NCBI RefSeq assembly: GCF_000336955.1
Contig: NZ_AOLI01000021.1
Span: forward strand, 61,576 to 125,575
Direction: 5' to 3'
DNA from: Haloferax larsenii JCM 13917
GTDB taxonomy: Archaea; Halobacteriota; Halobacteria; Halobacteriales; Haloferacaceae
Length of the DNA stretch: 64,000 nt
Shown here: positions 7,774 through 20,237 of the stretch, piece after piece
Layout: every line of letters starts with the position of its first letter
How positions within the stretch are numbered: position 1 is the first letter of the stretch
Position numbers and translations under genes: made by a program
The notes under the pieces: generated by a model
Told to the model about the DNA's origin: nothing
What the model saw: only the letters and a program-made list of their open reading frames with translations
Database searches by the model: none

Positions 7774-9188
7774 TGTTTCTCCTGTGTCTGTTGGTCCGCT
7801 GTCTGCGTCTGTTGCTCCGCCGTCTGTGTCTGTTTCTCTGCCGTCTGCGTCTGTTGCTCCGTCGCCTGTGTCCGTTGCTCCGCCTGTGTCGTCGCAGTCG
7901 CGGACTGCGCTTCTTCGATAGCGTTGTCGAGGTCGGCGATGATGTCGTCCGCGTCCTCGATACCGACCGAGAGGCGGAGCATGTCGGGTCCGACGCCCGC
8001 AGCACGCTGCTCGTCGTGGGAGAGTTGGGCGTGCGTCGTCGATGCCGGGTGGATGACGAGCGTCTTCGCGTCGCCGATGTTGGCGAGGAAGCTCGCGAGG
8101 TCGACCGACTCGCAGACGGTCTTGGCTGCCGTGTAGGCGGCCTCGTCGTCCTCGCCAGCGAGTCCGAACGTGACCATCCCCGCGTACTGCCCGTCCAGAT
8201 ATCGGGTGGCGAGGTCGTGCGTCTCGTGGTCTTCGAATCCAGGGTAGGTCACCCACGCGACGCCGTCGCGGTCGCGGAGGAACTCGGCCACCTGACGGGC
8301 GTTCTCGCAGTGGGCTTCCATCCGAAGCGCCAGCGTCTCGATGCCCTGAATCGTCTGCCACGCGTCGAAGGGTGACTGACACCCGCCGGTGGTTCTGACC
8401 GCCCGGTGGCGGACGACTTCCGCGAACGCTCGCTCCCCGAATCGCTCGACGAAGTCGATGTCGAAACCGGGGTTCTCGCCGGAGAGTTCGTCGTAGTCGG
8501 CCGCGTCCCACGGGAAGGTGCCGCCGTCCACCACGACCCCGCCGACGGTCGTCCCGGACCCGTGGAGCCACTTCGTCGTGGACTCCCAGACGATGTCAGC
8601 GCCGTGTTCGATAGGACGACACAGCGCGGGCGTCGCAAACGTGTTGTCCACGACGAGCGGGACCCGATTCTCGTGGGCGACGTCGGCGATGGCCTCGAAG
8701 TCGGGCGTCTTCAGCGACGGATTCGCAACGGTTTCGACGTGGACGAAGGCGGTGTCCTCGTCGATGGCGTCCGCGTAGGCGTCCACGTCGAGCGTCGGCA
8801 CGGTTCTGGCTTCGATACCGCGTTTGTTCGCGGTCTTCGAGAAGTACGACGAGGTGCCGCCGTACATCTCTTCGGAGAGGACGACGTTGTCGCCGACGGA
8901 GGTCAGAGCGGTCGTGATGCCGTCGAGGGCGGCCATCCCCGAGGCGGTGGCCACCGCGTCGACACCCGATTCGAGAGCGGCGAGTCGGCGTTCGAGAATA
9001 CGGGTCGTCGGGTTCGAGATACGAGAGTAGACGTTGCCGTCGGCTTCGAGCGCGTACAGGTCGGCAGCGTAGTCCGCGTCGTCGAAGACGTACGACGTGG
9101 TCTGGTAGAGTGGCGGGGCCCGCGCCCCTGTCGCCGGGTCGGGGTCCTGTCCGGCGTGCAGGCCGCGAGTGCGGAAACCTCGGGTCAT
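7770..9188 (-). CDS. MetY-type sulfhydrylase / Cys-Met metabolism PLP enzyme, second copy
   Basis: A 472-residue paralogue of the protein at 5084-6379, with '[17 protein letters not shown]', '[22 protein letters not shown]' and the PLP lysine in '[12 protein letters not shown]'. It may be O-acetylhomoserine sulfhydrylase or a cystathionine gamma-synthase/lyase; sequence alone does not settle which. It is coupled to metX through a 4-bp overlap. After the normal family C-terminus it has about 45 extra residues of Gln/Thr-rich repeats (units like TAEQQTQ) encoded by about five 21-bp repeats at 7788-7890, a tail the first copy lacks. The ATG at 9188 precedes the conserved N-terminus. Confidence 0.85.
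   Translation of the reverse strand: MTRGFRTRGLHAGQDPDPATGARAPPLYQTTSYVFDDADYAADLYALEADGNVYSRISNPTTRILERRLAALESGVDAVATASGMAALDGITTALTSVGDNVVLSEEMYGGTSSYFSKTANKRGIEARTVPTLDVDAYADAIDEDTAFVHVETVANPSLKTPDFEAIADVAHENRVPLVVDNTFATPALCRPIEHGADIVWESTTKWLHGSGTTVGGVVVDGGTFPWDAADYDELSGENPGFDIDFVERFGERAFAEVVRHRAVRTTGGCQSPFDAWQTIQGIETLALRMEAHCENARQVAEFLRDRDGVAWVTYPGFEDHETHDLATRYLDGQYAGMVTFGLAGEDDEAAYTAAKTVCESVDLASFLANIGDAKTLVIHPASTTHAQLSHDEQRAAGVGPDMLRLSVGIEDADDIIADLDNAIEEAQSATATTQAEQRTQATEQQTQTAEKQTQTAEQQTQTADQQTQEKQ
7788..7890. repeat. 21-bp tandem repeats encoding a Gln/Thr-rich tail
   Basis: About five imperfect 21-bp units encode heptads such as [14 protein letters not shown] and TAEKQTQ at the C-terminus of the second MetY-type protein. 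The repeats preserve frame and stop just before the metX start. Confidence 0.85.
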
Positions 9189-9325
9189 GTATGAGACGCA
9201 TAAATCCACACAAGGGAATAACTCACAGTTACGGCAAGCGTTGCCCGGTCCTCGAACTGTCATCGACGATTGAACGAGTTTAGACAGAGAGGAAGTTGCA
9301 TAGGCTCGCGGGCGTGAGTACGCAC

Positions 9326-9979
9326 ATGAAGTGTCTCCGGGCTCACTTCGACGCCGAGCAAAACCCGTTCGGGAGTCCCTACGACCTCTTTGCCGTCGAC
9401 GACCGGCACCCGTGCGGCGAACTGCGGGACCTTCGGCTCCGCCCCGACGGGACGGTCGTCGAGCTGTGCATCCTCGAAGACGCGCCACCGAACGTCGAAT
9501 CCCGGCTGGCAGACCACCCCGATATCGTCGATTTCGACGTTGGAGAGACCTCCGATGGCGGTGTCGCGTGCCACGTCCACCTCGACCCGAACGACGACGT
9601 GCGGCGGTTGCTCGAACTCGTCGACGAACACGACCTGCTTCTCGACACGCCGATTCGACTCACCCGCGACGGCGTCGTCGTCAACGTCCTCGGGACGCAC
9701 ACCCAACTCACCGGTGCCGTCTCGTCGCTACCGGCGTCGTTTCGGGACGCGTTCTGCGTGGAGGGACTCTCCGACTACGAACCGGTTCGAAACGGGGTTC
9801 GAGCCGAACTCACCAGCCGCCAGCGCGAAGTGCTCGAAACTGCGGTCGAACGCGGCTACTACGACATTCCGAGACAGGTGTCTATCGAAACACTGGCCGC
9901 CGAACTCGACTGCTCACCGAGTACCGTCTCCGAACACTTGCGGAAAGTGGAATCGAAAGTGCTGACCCGTATTGGATAG
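9326..9979 (+). CDS. bacterio-opsin-activator-type HTH regulator
   Basis: A 217-residue protein ending in an HTH_10 domain: 'LTSRQREVLETAVERGYYD' followed by 'SIETLAAELDCSPSTVSEHL' (about residues 155-208), the standard C-terminus of haloarchaeal Bat-like transcription factors. The N-terminal part is the beta-rich ligand or partner domain usual in this family. It ends 66 bp before the P450 gene on the same strand, so it may control or be cotranscribed with it. The ATG at 9326 is preferred over an in-frame GTG at 9314. A TTTA patch at 9277-9283 is suitably placed for a TATA box. Confidence 0.85.
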   Translation: MKCLRAHFDAEQNPFGSPYDLFAVDDRHPCGELRDLRLRPDGTVVELCILEDAPPNVESRLADHPDIVDFDVGETSDGGVACHVHLDPNDDVRRLLELVDEHDLLLDTPIRLTRDGVVVNVLGTHTQLTGAVSSLPASFRDAFCVEGLSDYEPVRNGVRAELTSRQREVLETAVERGYYDIPRQVSIETLAAELDCSPSTVSEHLRKVESKVLTRIG

Positions 9980-10045
9980 CCACCATATAAAGGGCCGGCG
10001 GGCATCGGCAGCAACCCCATTCGGAAGGACCCCGTCTCTATAACT

Positions 10046-11404
10046 ATGTCAGAAGCACCGCAGACACACACCGAACAGCCCCCGGGTCCGTCGGGCGTCC
10101 CGGTGGTTCACAACACGTTCCAGTACGCGGACGACCCGCTGGAGTTCATCACTGGCGTCGCCCGCGAATACGGCCCCGTCGCCGAGTACAACATCGGCGG
10201 GATGTCGTTCTATCAGGTGAGCGACCCCGAACTCGTCGAACACGTCCTCGTCCACGAGAACCAGAAGTACATCAAGGGCGAACTCTTTCAGGAGTCGCTG
10301 GGGACGGTTCTCGGCGAGGGACTGCTCACCAGCGAAGGCGAGTTCTGGCGGCAACAGCGCCACCTGATGCAGCCGTCGTTCCTCCCGCAGATGCTCGAAC
10401 GGTACAGCGAAATCATGGTCGAGTACACAGAGCGCATGCTGTCGTCGTGGGAAGACGGCGAGACGCGAGACATCCACGAGGACATGATGAGCCTCACGGT
10501 CGAAATCGCCGCCAAGACGCTCTTCGACGTGGATATTCGCGAAGAAGAGTCGGCCGTCGGCGACGCGCTCGAAACCGTCATGGACTACTCGTCGGTCTCG
10601 ATGCGTCGCCCGGTCGACGTACCGCAGTGGGTGCCGACGCCGCTCAACCGCCGGTACAAACAGGCGCTTTCCGACCTCACCGAAGTCGTCGGCAGTATCA
10701 TCGAGGACCGCCGGAACGGTGACGGCGACCTCGACCCCGAGTCGAACGACATCGTCTCGCTGTTGTTGACCTTCCGCGACGAGGACGGCAACCCGCTTCC
10801 GGACGAGCAGATTCGCGACGAGTTGGTCACAATCCTGCTTGCGGGCCACGAGACGACCGCGCTCGCGCTCACCTACACGCTTCACCTCCTCGGCACCAAC
10901 CAAGAACAGGCCGACACCCTCCGCGAGGAACTCGATAGCGTCCTCGACGGCGACAGCCCGTCGTTCGGGGACCTCGACGACCTTCCATACACAGAGCAAG
11001 TGATTACAGAGGGGATGCGCATCTATCCGCCAGTCTGGGAACTGGTCCGCGAGGCCGCCGAACCGGACACGCTCGACGACTACGACATCGAACCCGGCCA
11101 GACCGTCTCGGCCCAGCAGTGGGTCATCCACCGCGACCCCCGGTTCTACGACGACCCGCTGGAGTTCCGCCCGAGTCGGTGGACGAGCGAGTTCAAACGC
11201 GACCTGCCGAAGTTCGCCTACTTCCCGTTCGGTGGCGGCCCGCGCCGCTGTATCGGCGACCGATTCGCGCTCCTCGAAGCCCGCCTCGCGCTCGCCACCA
11301 TCGCCCAGTCGTGGACCGTCGACCCGACGCACGAACTCGAATTCGACCCCTCGATTACCCTCCGTCCGGAAGGCACCGTCGAGATGGTCGTCAACCGTCG
11401 GTAG
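10046..11404 (+). CDS. cytochrome P450
   Basis: A 452-residue haem monooxygenase. The haem-binding loop is 'FPFGGGPRRCIGDRFALLE' (Cys ligand), the I-helix oxygen-activation motif is 'LLAGHETTAL', the ExxR motif is in 'EGMRIYPPVW', and the meander 'FRPSRW' is present. It lacks a membrane anchor and so should be cytosolic. The physiological substrate is unknown; the substrate-recognition regions give no hint I can read. No dedicated ferredoxin reductase is adjacent, though the halophilic ferredoxin at 3306-3695 could supply electrons. The HTH_10 regulator lies directly upstream. Confidence 0.93.
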   Translation: MSEAPQTHTEQPPGPSGVPVVHNTFQYADDPLEFITGVAREYGPVAEYNIGGMSFYQVSDPELVEHVLVHENQKYIKGELFQESLGTVLGEGLLTSEGEFWRQQRHLMQPSFLPQMLERYSEIMVEYTERMLSSWEDGETRDIHEDMMSLTVEIAAKTLFDVDIREEESAVGDALETVMDYSSVSMRRPVDVPQWVPTPLNRRYKQALSDLTEVVGSIIEDRRNGDGDLDPESNDIVSLLLTFRDEDGNPLPDEQIRDELVTILLAGHETTALALTYTLHLLGTNQEQADTLREELDSVLDGDSPSFGDLDDLPYTEQVITEGMRIYPPVWELVREAAEPDTLDDYDIEPGQTVSAQQWVIHRDPRFYDDPLEFRPSRWTSEFKRDLPKFAYFPFGGGPRRCIGDRFALLEARLALATIAQSWTVDPTHELEFDPSITLRPEGTVEMVVNRR

Positions 11405-11436
11405 CAGGTCGCTTCAGACGCGCTGGAGCGTCGTTC

Positions 11437-11967
11437 TCAGACGGTGAACTCGAATAGCTTGTACGTGTCTTCCCCGTTGACCGTGCCGGGGTTGACGCCC
11501 TCTATCGGCTGTGTGTTCCAGTAGATACCGATTGTCGTCCCACTCGGGTCGCCTCCGACCGGATTGAGATACACCGTCTCTCCGGCCTCCCACGTGTCGC
11601 CGATGCCGACCTGCGGCGGGTTCCCGCCGCTCGATTCAGTGAACTTCTCGCGCGTGCTTGCGTAGGCGTCTCTCGGCGCGGTACTGCTCCCGGGAGCGCT
11701 CCCGATATCGAGCTTTTTCGAGCCGATGACGTAGAGGCGATTGGTCCGAACGGAGTCGCCCGCGTCGAGCGTGACTGCGACGATTTCACCATCGTCGACG
11801 AGTCTGTGCGAAACGTCGATAGTCGGTGCTGGAGACGGCGCAGACGACGCCTCGGCGAGGAGGAACGTCGATGTCGTCGCAGCGAGGATGACGACGATGG
11901 CCACCAGAAGAATCGTCGCGATGACCTGCGAAACACCGCGGTCGTCACGTCTCAGCGTTCCGGACAT
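11437..11967 (-). CDS. type IV pilin-like protein, class III signal peptide
   Basis: A 176-residue protein whose N-terminus 'RRDDRGVSQVIATILLVAI' is a classic archaeal class III signal: basic residues, a Gly cleavage site before V-S-Q, and a hydrophobic assembly helix. The prepilin peptidase at 1405-2412 would cut after 'DDRG'. The remainder is an extracellular beta-rich domain with low charge of its own family ('IDVSHRLVDDGEIVAVTLDAGD'), like DUF1628 pilins. I chose the ATG at 11967; an upstream in-frame start would add a non-signal-like extension. It is convergent with the P450 gene and divergent from ligA. Confidence 0.87.
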   Translation of the reverse strand: MSGTLRRDDRGVSQVIATILLVAIVVILAATTSTFLLAEASSAPSPAPTIDVSHRLVDDGEIVAVTLDAGDSVRTNRLYVIGSKKLDIGSAPGSSTAPRDAYASTREKFTESSGGNPPQVGIGDTWEAGETVYLNPVGGDPSGTTIGIYWNTQPIEGVNPGTVNGEDTYKLFEFTV

Positions 11968-11979
11968 TGTTGTCACTGA

Positions 11980-14247
<2,268 letters not shown>

Positions 14248-14262
14248 GCCTGCAAAAACGGG

Positions 14263-14357
14263 TCGGCAGCTGGGAAACAGTTCGGCGGCCGAATCAGAGG
14301 TCGGCAGCCGAAGTAGAGGTCGGCAGCCGAGTCAGAAACCGGCAGCCGAGTCAGAGG
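14263..14357. repeat. 19-bp tandem repeat, five copies, between convergent genes
   Basis: Five consecutive 19-bp units start at 14263, 14282, 14301, 14320 and 14339. Each resembles tcggcagccgagtcagagg, and a sixth begins (tcgg) at 14358. The first unit is the most divergent. The array fills the spacer between the ligA stop and the ABC permease stop (14351-14353), and its last unit contains that stop codon. Confidence 0.92.
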
Positions 14358-15277
14358 TCGGACTTCTGGAACGACCGGTAGCCGAGAATCGGCGGAATCG
14401 CAATCCACGCGAGCAGAACCACGAGGATGAATGGCCCCGAGAGGTACACCGGAATGGACTCCTTGAGGATTGGCTGGAGAACCAGCGACTCCTGCAGTCC
14501 GGCCTTGAACAGACGGGCGGCCGCGGCCGACCCGTACAGTTGCGCGATGAGCGTCTCGTAGGCCCGAAGCGGGTTCAGGTACTTGATGAACAGCCGCGTG
14601 AGGACGATTTGCTCGGCCGCCATCGGGTCGATTCCGGGGACCTTGCCCGCGGCCCAGTTGAACAGGCGCGGAATCCCCGTCGCCACCGTAGACCAGAGGA
14701 CGGCGAAGATGAAGTACAGGCCGATGGTGCCGAACAGCGCCTGTCGCGGCGTGTTCGACGACGCCGAGAGCCAGATGCCGATGGAGACGAACGCCGTCGC
14801 CAGCAGACCTGAAAGGGCGACCTGTCCGGCGAAGGAGACGAACGCCACCTGCGCGCCGGTAAAGAGCATCGCGAAGAGCGCGATGACGAAGCCGACGAGC
14901 ATCGAAGCGACGACGACGAGCGTCCGGCCGATGAGCTTCCCGAACACCACGTCACGGCGGGAGTTCGGCAGCGAGAGCAGGAGCTTCAGCGACCCGGACT
15001 CGCGCTCGTCGATGAGAGAGCCGTGCGCGGTCACGAGCGCGATGAGCGCCAAGACGAACCCGAGCATCCCCGCGTAGGAGAAGCTAAACAGGCCGCCGGG
15101 CGCGGTTGTGAGGCCGAACAGCGACTCGGAGTTCGCACCCGCTCCTTTGAGCAGGACGCCGTAGAACAGCACGGTCGAACCACCGATGAGGAGCGCGAAG
15201 AACACCGTCAGCCCCATGAGCCACCGCGAGCGCAACGCGTCGCGGAAGTCCTTTCTGGCGACTGATTCGAGCGTCAT
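14351..15277 (-). CDS. ABC-2 type permease
   Basis: A 308-residue membrane protein with about six helices and the soluble loop after the first helix that marks ABC-2 exporters. The family segment 'LVTAHGSLIDERESGSLKLLLSLPNSRRDVVFGKLIGR' (about residues 85-122) resembles NosY-type permeases. It should form the channel for the ATPase encoded directly upstream; the two genes overlap by four bases (ATGA). The substrate is unknown. The C-terminal codons run into the 19-bp repeat array. Confidence 0.88.
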   Translation of the reverse strand: MTLESVARKDFRDALRSRWLMGLTVFFALLIGGSTVLFYGVLLKGAGANSESLFGLTTAPGGLFSFSYAGMLGFVLALIALVTAHGSLIDERESGSLKLLLSLPNSRRDVVFGKLIGRTLVVVASMLVGFVIALFAMLFTGAQVAFVSFAGQVALSGLLATAFVSIGIWLSASSNTPRQALFGTIGLYFIFAVLWSTVATGIPRLFNWAAGKVPGIDPMAAEQIVLTRLFIKYLNPLRAYETLIAQLYGSAAAARLFKAGLQESLVLQPILKESIPVYLSGPFILVVLLAWIAIPPILGYRSFQKSDL

Positions 15278-16242
15278 GCCGGGACCTCCTCTCGGTCGTC
15301 TTCGGTGTACGCGAGGAAGATGTCCTCCAGCGACGCCGAGTCGGTCTCGAAGTCGGCGACGGTCGCACCAGACGATTCGACGGCTTCGATGACGTTCGTC
15401 TTGGCGTCGGGCTCACAGGCAACGACGAGTTTGTCGCCGTCGTGGTCGACAGACGAGACGCCACTGACGGCGCGGACTGCTTCGAGGTCCGCATCGCCGT
15501 CGACCTCCAGTCTGAGGACGGACTCCGATTCGAGTTTGTCTCGGAGGCTGTCGAGGCTGTCTTCGGCGATGAGTTCACCCTCGCGGAGGATGCCGACGCG
15601 GTCACAGACCGCTTCGACCTGCCCGAGCACGTGCGACGAGAAGAACACCGTCGCACCGCGGTCGGCCTCGGAACGGACGATTTCGCGCATTTCCCGCGCA
15701 CCGGCGGGGTCGAGTCCTGACGATGGCTCGTCGAGGATGAGCAAGTCGGGACTGCCAGCGAGCGCCATCGCGAGTGCGAGGCGCTGCGACATCCCTTTCG
15801 AGTACCCGCCAGCGCGGCGGTCAGCGTCTTCTTGGCTGAGGCCGACTCTGGAGAGCAGTTCGTCGGGGTCGTCGTCGGATTCTTTCGACTCGATAGCGAA
15901 TTCGACGTGTTCGCGACCGGTGAGACGGTCGTACACGTCGTATCCTTCGGGGAGGACGCCGGTACGGCGACGAACGGCGACACTGTCTTCTTGGGCGTCG
16001 TGTCCGAGGACACGGACTGTGCCACTCGTCGGGCGCACGAAGTCGAGGAGCATGTTTATCGTAGTGGATTTGCCGGCCCCGTTGGGACCGAGGAATCCGA
16101 AGACCTCCCCCTCCTCGACGGTGAACGAGAGGTCTCTGACGGCGGTCACGACATCGGCTTCGGTGGAGGACCGAAGTGAATCGAGGACACCACTGTCGTC
16201 CCCGAACCGTTTCGTTACGCCGTCCAGTTCGATGGCGGCCAT
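15274..16242 (-). CDS. ABC exporter ATP-binding protein
   Basis: A 322-residue ATPase of the ABC-2 (CcmA/NatA) class. It has Walker A 'GFLGPNGAGKSTTINML', the signature 'YSKGMSQRLALAMALAG', Walker B 'LLILDEPSSGLDPAGA' and the switch His in 'FFSSHVLGQVEAV'. A C-terminal extension (about 230-322) follows the nucleotide-binding domain, as in multidrug or gliding-type ABC-2 ATPases. It is coupled to the permease at 14351-15277. Exported substrate is not deducible. Confidence 0.92.
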   Translation of the reverse strand: MAAIELDGVTKRFGDDSGVLDSLRSSTEADVVTAVRDLSFTVEEGEVFGFLGPNGAGKSTTINMLLDFVRPTSGTVRVLGHDAQEDSVAVRRRTGVLPEGYDVYDRLTGREHVEFAIESKESDDDPDELLSRVGLSQEDADRRAGGYSKGMSQRLALAMALAGSPDLLILDEPSSGLDPAGAREMREIVRSEADRGATVFFSSHVLGQVEAVCDRVGILREGELIAEDSLDSLRDKLESESVLRLEVDGDADLEAVRAVSGVSSVDHDGDKLVVACEPDAKTNVIEAVESSGATVADFETDSASLEDIFLAYTEDDREEVPA

Positions 16243-16391
16243 GGGCGGGCTTGTGTGGTGCTGGGATATAGGGTTTTAGGTGCGAGAATCAACTCGGATA
16301 ACGGAATGATAGCCTGACTGAGCAGTTGTACGCCGTCGAGACCCGATAGCTCCGTGCAGACCGGCGACTTCGTTCAAATAGACGTCTTCGC

Positions 16392-16670
16392 TCAGACCTC
16401 GTCGTCGGGAGCGTGCGACTCGGCCATCTTCGTCGCTTCGGCGGCGTATCGCTCCTGAAGCGACTCGTCGGTAACGGGTTCGAGGTTCTTCTTCGGCGCT
16501 TCGATGGCGGCCGTCGTCACCATCCGCCGCTGGTGCATGACGGCAGCCGCGAGTTCCTTCCGAAGTTCGTACTCGCCGTCGGTCGTCGCGTAGATGAGAA
16601 CGATGAGGTCCCGGTCGTCGTACGACCGTTCGACCAGCCACAACTGGACACTGTCGTCGGTGTCGGCCAT
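16392..16670 (-). CDS. conserved small acidic protein, unknown function
   Basis: A 92-residue soluble protein starting 'MADTDDSVQLWLVERSYDD'. It has a short N-terminal beta segment ('VQLWLVERS..DRDLIVLIYAT') and a longer helical C-terminal half rich in Ala, Glu and Met. Codon choice and acidity match the neighbours, so it is probably a real gene. I do not recognise the family. It stands alone between the ABC exporter and the transducer gene. Confidence 0.65.
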   Translation of the reverse strand: MADTDDSVQLWLVERSYDDRDLIVLIYATTDGEYELRKELAAAVMHQRRMVTTAAIEAPKKNLEPVTDESLQERYAAEATKMAESHAPDDEV

Positions 16671-16751
16671 GCCCCGTCATTTGGCGGGGGCTCCCTTACG
16701 AGTGGCGCATCACGCGACTGCCCGCGGCAATGGCCAACTGTCGGTTCCGGC

Positions 16752-18266
16752 TTAGGACTGTGCGCCGGTCAGCTCTTCGACTTCGACCGCGAGCGACGAC
16801 AGCGCCTGCGTGCTCTCTTCTGTCGCCGTGACGATGCTCTCGACGGCCTCTTCGGTCTCGACGGTTCGGTCGTGAACGTCTTCGATGGTCATCGTCAGGT
16901 CCTCGACCGACTCGGCCTGTTCGTCGGTCGCCCGCGACACCTCGGCGACGCCGTCGGCAGCAGTGTCGATAGCCTCGGCAATCTCTTCGAACGCTTCCAG
17001 CATCTCGGTGATGCTCTCGTCTGCGTGTTCGATTCGGTCGTTGGACTCGGTCGCCGCGTGGACTGCGTCGTCGGTTCGGTCCTGGATACCCTCGATTTGC
17101 TCGGTGATGTCTTCGGTGTGCTGTCGGGTCTCGTCGGCCAGCGACTTGACCTCCTCTGCGACGACGGCGAACCCGTCGCCGTCCTCTCCGGCGCGTGCCG
17201 CCTCGATGTTGGCGTTGAGCGCGAGGAGGTTCGTCTGCTCTGCGACCTCGGAGATGACTTCGACGACGGCTTCGATGTCGTCCATCCGCTCGCCGAGTTC
17301 GGTCACGCGGTCGACGAGTTCGTCACCCATCGTGACGACGCTCTCGGTCGCCTCGCGCGCCTCGCTGTTGGCTTCGCGGCCCTCTGCAGTGGCCTGACGA
17401 GCCTCGGCGGCCGCGGTATCGACCTCGTCGGCCGTGGCAGCCACTTCCTCCATCGTCGCGCTGAACTGCTGCATCTGCGTCGACCCCTCGTCGAGGAGTT
17501 CCCGCTGGGCTTCGACGTTCTCGGCGATTGCGTCCGCCGCGGAAGCAGCGCGAGTGACCGCCGCAGTCGCCGTGTCCGTCTCCTCTTCGACGTTCGTCGC
17601 GAGCGTCGAGAGTTTGCGCGCCGTCTCGTTCACGGAATCGACGACGACGAGGAGTTGGTCGTCGATGACCTCCTCGCGCTCGATTGTCGCGCGAGCGTCG
17701 AGGTTCCCCGCCGTCAACTGGGTCAGTGTCGTCTCGACTTCCTCGACGAGCGCCGCGACCTCCTGGTGGCGCTCGACTTCGTCCGTCCGGTTCCGAACGG
17801 TCTGGAGGACACCGACGAGGTCGCCACCCTCGTAGAGTGGCATCGCGGTGTGGCGCGCGTGGCATGTTGCACCGCTCGCGTCGGTGAACGTCTCCTCCTC
17901 GGCGTAGAGCATCCGCGAGGAGTCGTCGAGTACGATACCGTCGTTTTCGCTCGCTGTCTCGGGCTGTTGGAGAACTGTCCCGGCGAGAACCGAATGGGCG
18001 GGGTCGCCGTAGAACAGTTCGCCGAGGTCTGTCCGGCCGAGTGCCGCGTCGTCGGACGTTCCCGTCAGCGACTCGACGCCGGAGTTCCACGCGGCGACTC
18101 GTCCCTGTTCGTCGAGAACGAACGCCGGGAGGCCCACGCCGTCGAGAAGGACGTCGTCGTCGACGTTCAAATCCGGTGCAGCAGTCGCAGCCGCAGTGCC
18201 ACCGTCAGTGAGCGGCGTCTGTCGGCCAAACCAAGAGCGGAGACGTTCGAAGATTCCCACTGGCAT
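16752..18266 (-). CDS. soluble methyl-accepting (Htr-like) transducer with PAS domain
   Basis: A 504-residue protein without transmembrane helices, so a cytoplasmic transducer. Residues about 35-150 form a PAS domain ('[27 protein letters not shown]'), followed by an amphipathic linker and a long coiled-coil signalling domain. The hairpin tip is '[35 protein letters not shown]', which contacts CheA/CheW. Putative methylation helices flank it. It would pass an intracellular or redox/energy cue to the archaellum motor pathway. I chose the ATG at 18266; an upstream in-frame extension to 18416 is arginine-rich and lacks family similarity. Confidence 0.9.
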   Translation of the reverse strand: MPVGIFERLRSWFGRQTPLTDGGTAAATAAPDLNVDDDVLLDGVGLPAFVLDEQGRVAAWNSGVESLTGTSDDAALGRTDLGELFYGDPAHSVLAGTVLQQPETASENDGIVLDDSSRMLYAEEETFTDASGATCHARHTAMPLYEGGDLVGVLQTVRNRTDEVERHQEVAALVEEVETTLTQLTAGNLDARATIEREEVIDDQLLVVVDSVNETARKLSTLATNVEEETDTATAAVTRAASAADAIAENVEAQRELLDEGSTQMQQFSATMEEVAATADEVDTAAAEARQATAEGREANSEAREATESVVTMGDELVDRVTELGERMDDIEAVVEVISEVAEQTNLLALNANIEAARAGEDGDGFAVVAEEVKSLADETRQHTEDITEQIEGIQDRTDDAVHAATESNDRIEHADESITEMLEAFEEIAEAIDTAADGVAEVSRATDEQAESVEDLTMTIEDVHDRTVETEEAVESIVTATEESTQALSSLAVEVEELTGAQS

Positions 18267-18493
18267 ATCACGGTTGTTGCCGACCCTCACACGAGTAACT
18301 TTCGTGATAATTATCAATCTCGATAATAAACCAACAACCATGGTGTCTGTTGAATACTGTTGAACAGTATCAGCCACGAGGTTTCGGCGAGGGGAGATAC
18401 AGGTCGTCTTCGACACGCAGAAACCGGCAACACAGACACCGAGTGACGGCCCGACGCGTCAGCCTCAAGCCGTTCGCGGAGTAACCCCCGACG

Positions 18494-20233
18494 ATGGACG
18501 CAGGCGCGGTCACAGAGCGAGCAAACGCGTTACCGGCCGACCCCGGCGTCTACCAGTTCGTCGCCGGAGAGACAGTACTGTACGTCGGCAAAGCGGTCGA
18601 CATTCGCGCCCGTGTCAGGTCGTACGCAGACCCTCGCTCCGAGCGAATCGCCCGGATGGTCGACCGGGCGGAGACTATCGACTTCGCCGTGACCGACACA
18701 GAGACACAGGCGCTCCTTCTCGAAGCGAACCTCATCAAGCGACACCACCCTCGGTACAACGTTCGCCTGAAGGACGACAAATCGTATCCACTCGTCCAGT
18801 TGACCGACCACCCCGTGCCTCGAATCGAGGTGACGCGTGACCCGGAAGACTCGGCGACCGTCTTCGGCCCCTTCACCGACAAGGGACGCGTCGAGACGGT
18901 CGTGAAGGCACTCCGGGAGACCTACGGCCTTCGCGGGTGTTCGGACCATAAGTACGCCAATCGAGAGCGGCCGTGTCTGGACTACGAGATGGGTCTCTGT
19001 ACGGCACCGTGTACGGGCGAGATAGCCCACGATTCCTACCGAGAAGACGTGGAATCGGCCGTTCGGTTCTTTCAGGGTGAGACGGGCGTCCTCTCTGACC
19101 CCTTGCGACGCGAGATGGAAGCCGCCGCACAGGACGAGGCATTCGAGCGCGCCGCGAACCTTCGGGACCGCCTCGACGTAGTCGAATCGTTCCACGGTGG
19201 CGGCGAGGAAGCCGTCGCCGCCCAGTCAGACGAACGGGCAGTAGACATCCTCGGCGTCGCCTTGCGCGGCGACGACGCGACCGTGGCCCGTCTCCACTCC
19301 GAACGCGGCCAGTTGGTCGACCGAACGCGACACCACCTCGACGCACCCGAAGGCGAGGACCGAACCGCAGCGGTCCTCTCGGCGTTCCTCGCGCAGTTCT
19401 ACGCCGAGCGCGACCTCCCGGACGCGGTCGTCCTCTCGGAACATCCAGACGACCGAGACGTGGTGAACTGGCTCGAATCCGAAGGCGTCGGCGTCCGCGT
19501 ACCCGGTGCAGGCCGCGAGGCGAAACTGGTCGAACTCGCGCTGAAGAACGCCCGCAGGCGTGCTGGCCGCGACGACGGGCTCGCGACGCTCGCCCGCGAA
19601 TTGAATCTCGACGTGCGCCGCGTCTCCCGAATCGAAGGCTTCGACGTGAGCCACGCACAGGGAAAAGCCGTCGTCGGAAGCGACGTGTGTTTCGTCGACG
19701 GCGCGGCCGAGACCGGCGATTATCGGAGGCGGCGACTCCCCGAGCGCAACGACGACTTCGCCAACATGCACGAGTTGATTCGCTGGCGGGCGACCCGCGC
19801 ACTGGAGGGGCGCGACGACCGACCTGACCCCGACTTACTCCTCATCGACGGCGGCAAAGGACAGTTGAACGCGGCACTCGACGCACTGGAAACGACGGGG
19901 TGGGACGTGCCCGCGGTCGGCATCGCCAAGGACCGCGAGTTGGTCATCACACCCGAGCGAACCTTCGACTGGCCGGACGACGCGCCGCACCTCCACGTCC
20001 TCCAACGCGTCCGCGACGAAGCACACCGCTTTGCGGTTCAGTATCACCAGACCCTCCGCGACGAGGTGAAGACCGTCCTCGACGACGTGTCCGGTATCGG
20101 ACCGAAGACTCGGCGCGCACTCCTGACGCGCTTTGGAAGCGTCGAAGGCATCCGCGAGGCGTCAGTCGAGGACCTGCTGGACGTTCCGGGTGTCGGCGAG
20201 AAGACCGCCGACGAGCTTCGGCGACGGCTCTGA
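18494..20233 (+). CDS. uvrC: excinuclease ABC subunit C
   Basis: A 579-residue nucleotide-excision-repair nuclease. It has the N-terminal GIY-YIG domain ('[25 protein letters not shown]'), four cysteines ('[27 protein letters not shown]') of the Fe-S-type segment, a UVR motif ('[22 protein letters not shown]') that meets UvrB, the RNase-H-like nuclease ('[15 protein letters not shown]', 'GSDVCFVDG') and C-terminal helix-hairpin-helix repeats. It makes both incisions around a UvrB-bound lesion. UvrB is encoded at 58638-60716; uvrA is not in the window. Confidence 0.95.
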   Translation: MDAGAVTERANALPADPGVYQFVAGETVLYVGKAVDIRARVRSYADPRSERIARMVDRAETIDFAVTDTETQALLLEANLIKRHHPRYNVRLKDDKSYPLVQLTDHPVPRIEVTRDPEDSATVFGPFTDKGRVETVVKALRETYGLRGCSDHKYANRERPCLDYEMGLCTAPCTGEIAHDSYREDVESAVRFFQGETGVLSDPLRREMEAAAQDEAFERAANLRDRLDVVESFHGGGEEAVAAQSDERAVDILGVALRGDDATVARLHSERGQLVDRTRHHLDAPEGEDRTAAVLSAFLAQFYAERDLPDAVVLSEHPDDRDVVNWLESEGVGVRVPGAGREAKLVELALKNARRRAGRDDGLATLARELNLDVRRVSRIEGFDVSHAQGKAVVGSDVCFVDGAAETGDYRRRRLPERNDDFANMHELIRWRATRALEGRDDRPDPDLLLIDGGKGQLNAALDALETTGWDVPAVGIAKDRELVITPERTFDWPDDAPHLHVLQRVRDEAHRFAVQYHQTLRDEVKTVLDDVSGIGPKTRRALLTRFGSVEGIREASVEDLLDVPGVGEKTADELRRRL

Positions 20234-20237
20234 AGCC

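Noticed and set aside
7774..8571. An 800-bp upstream extension of the metX reading frame
   Set aside because: It runs in another frame of the second metY gene, is arginine-rich and has no family similarity; the ATGA overlap and the conserved N-terminus set the start at 7773.
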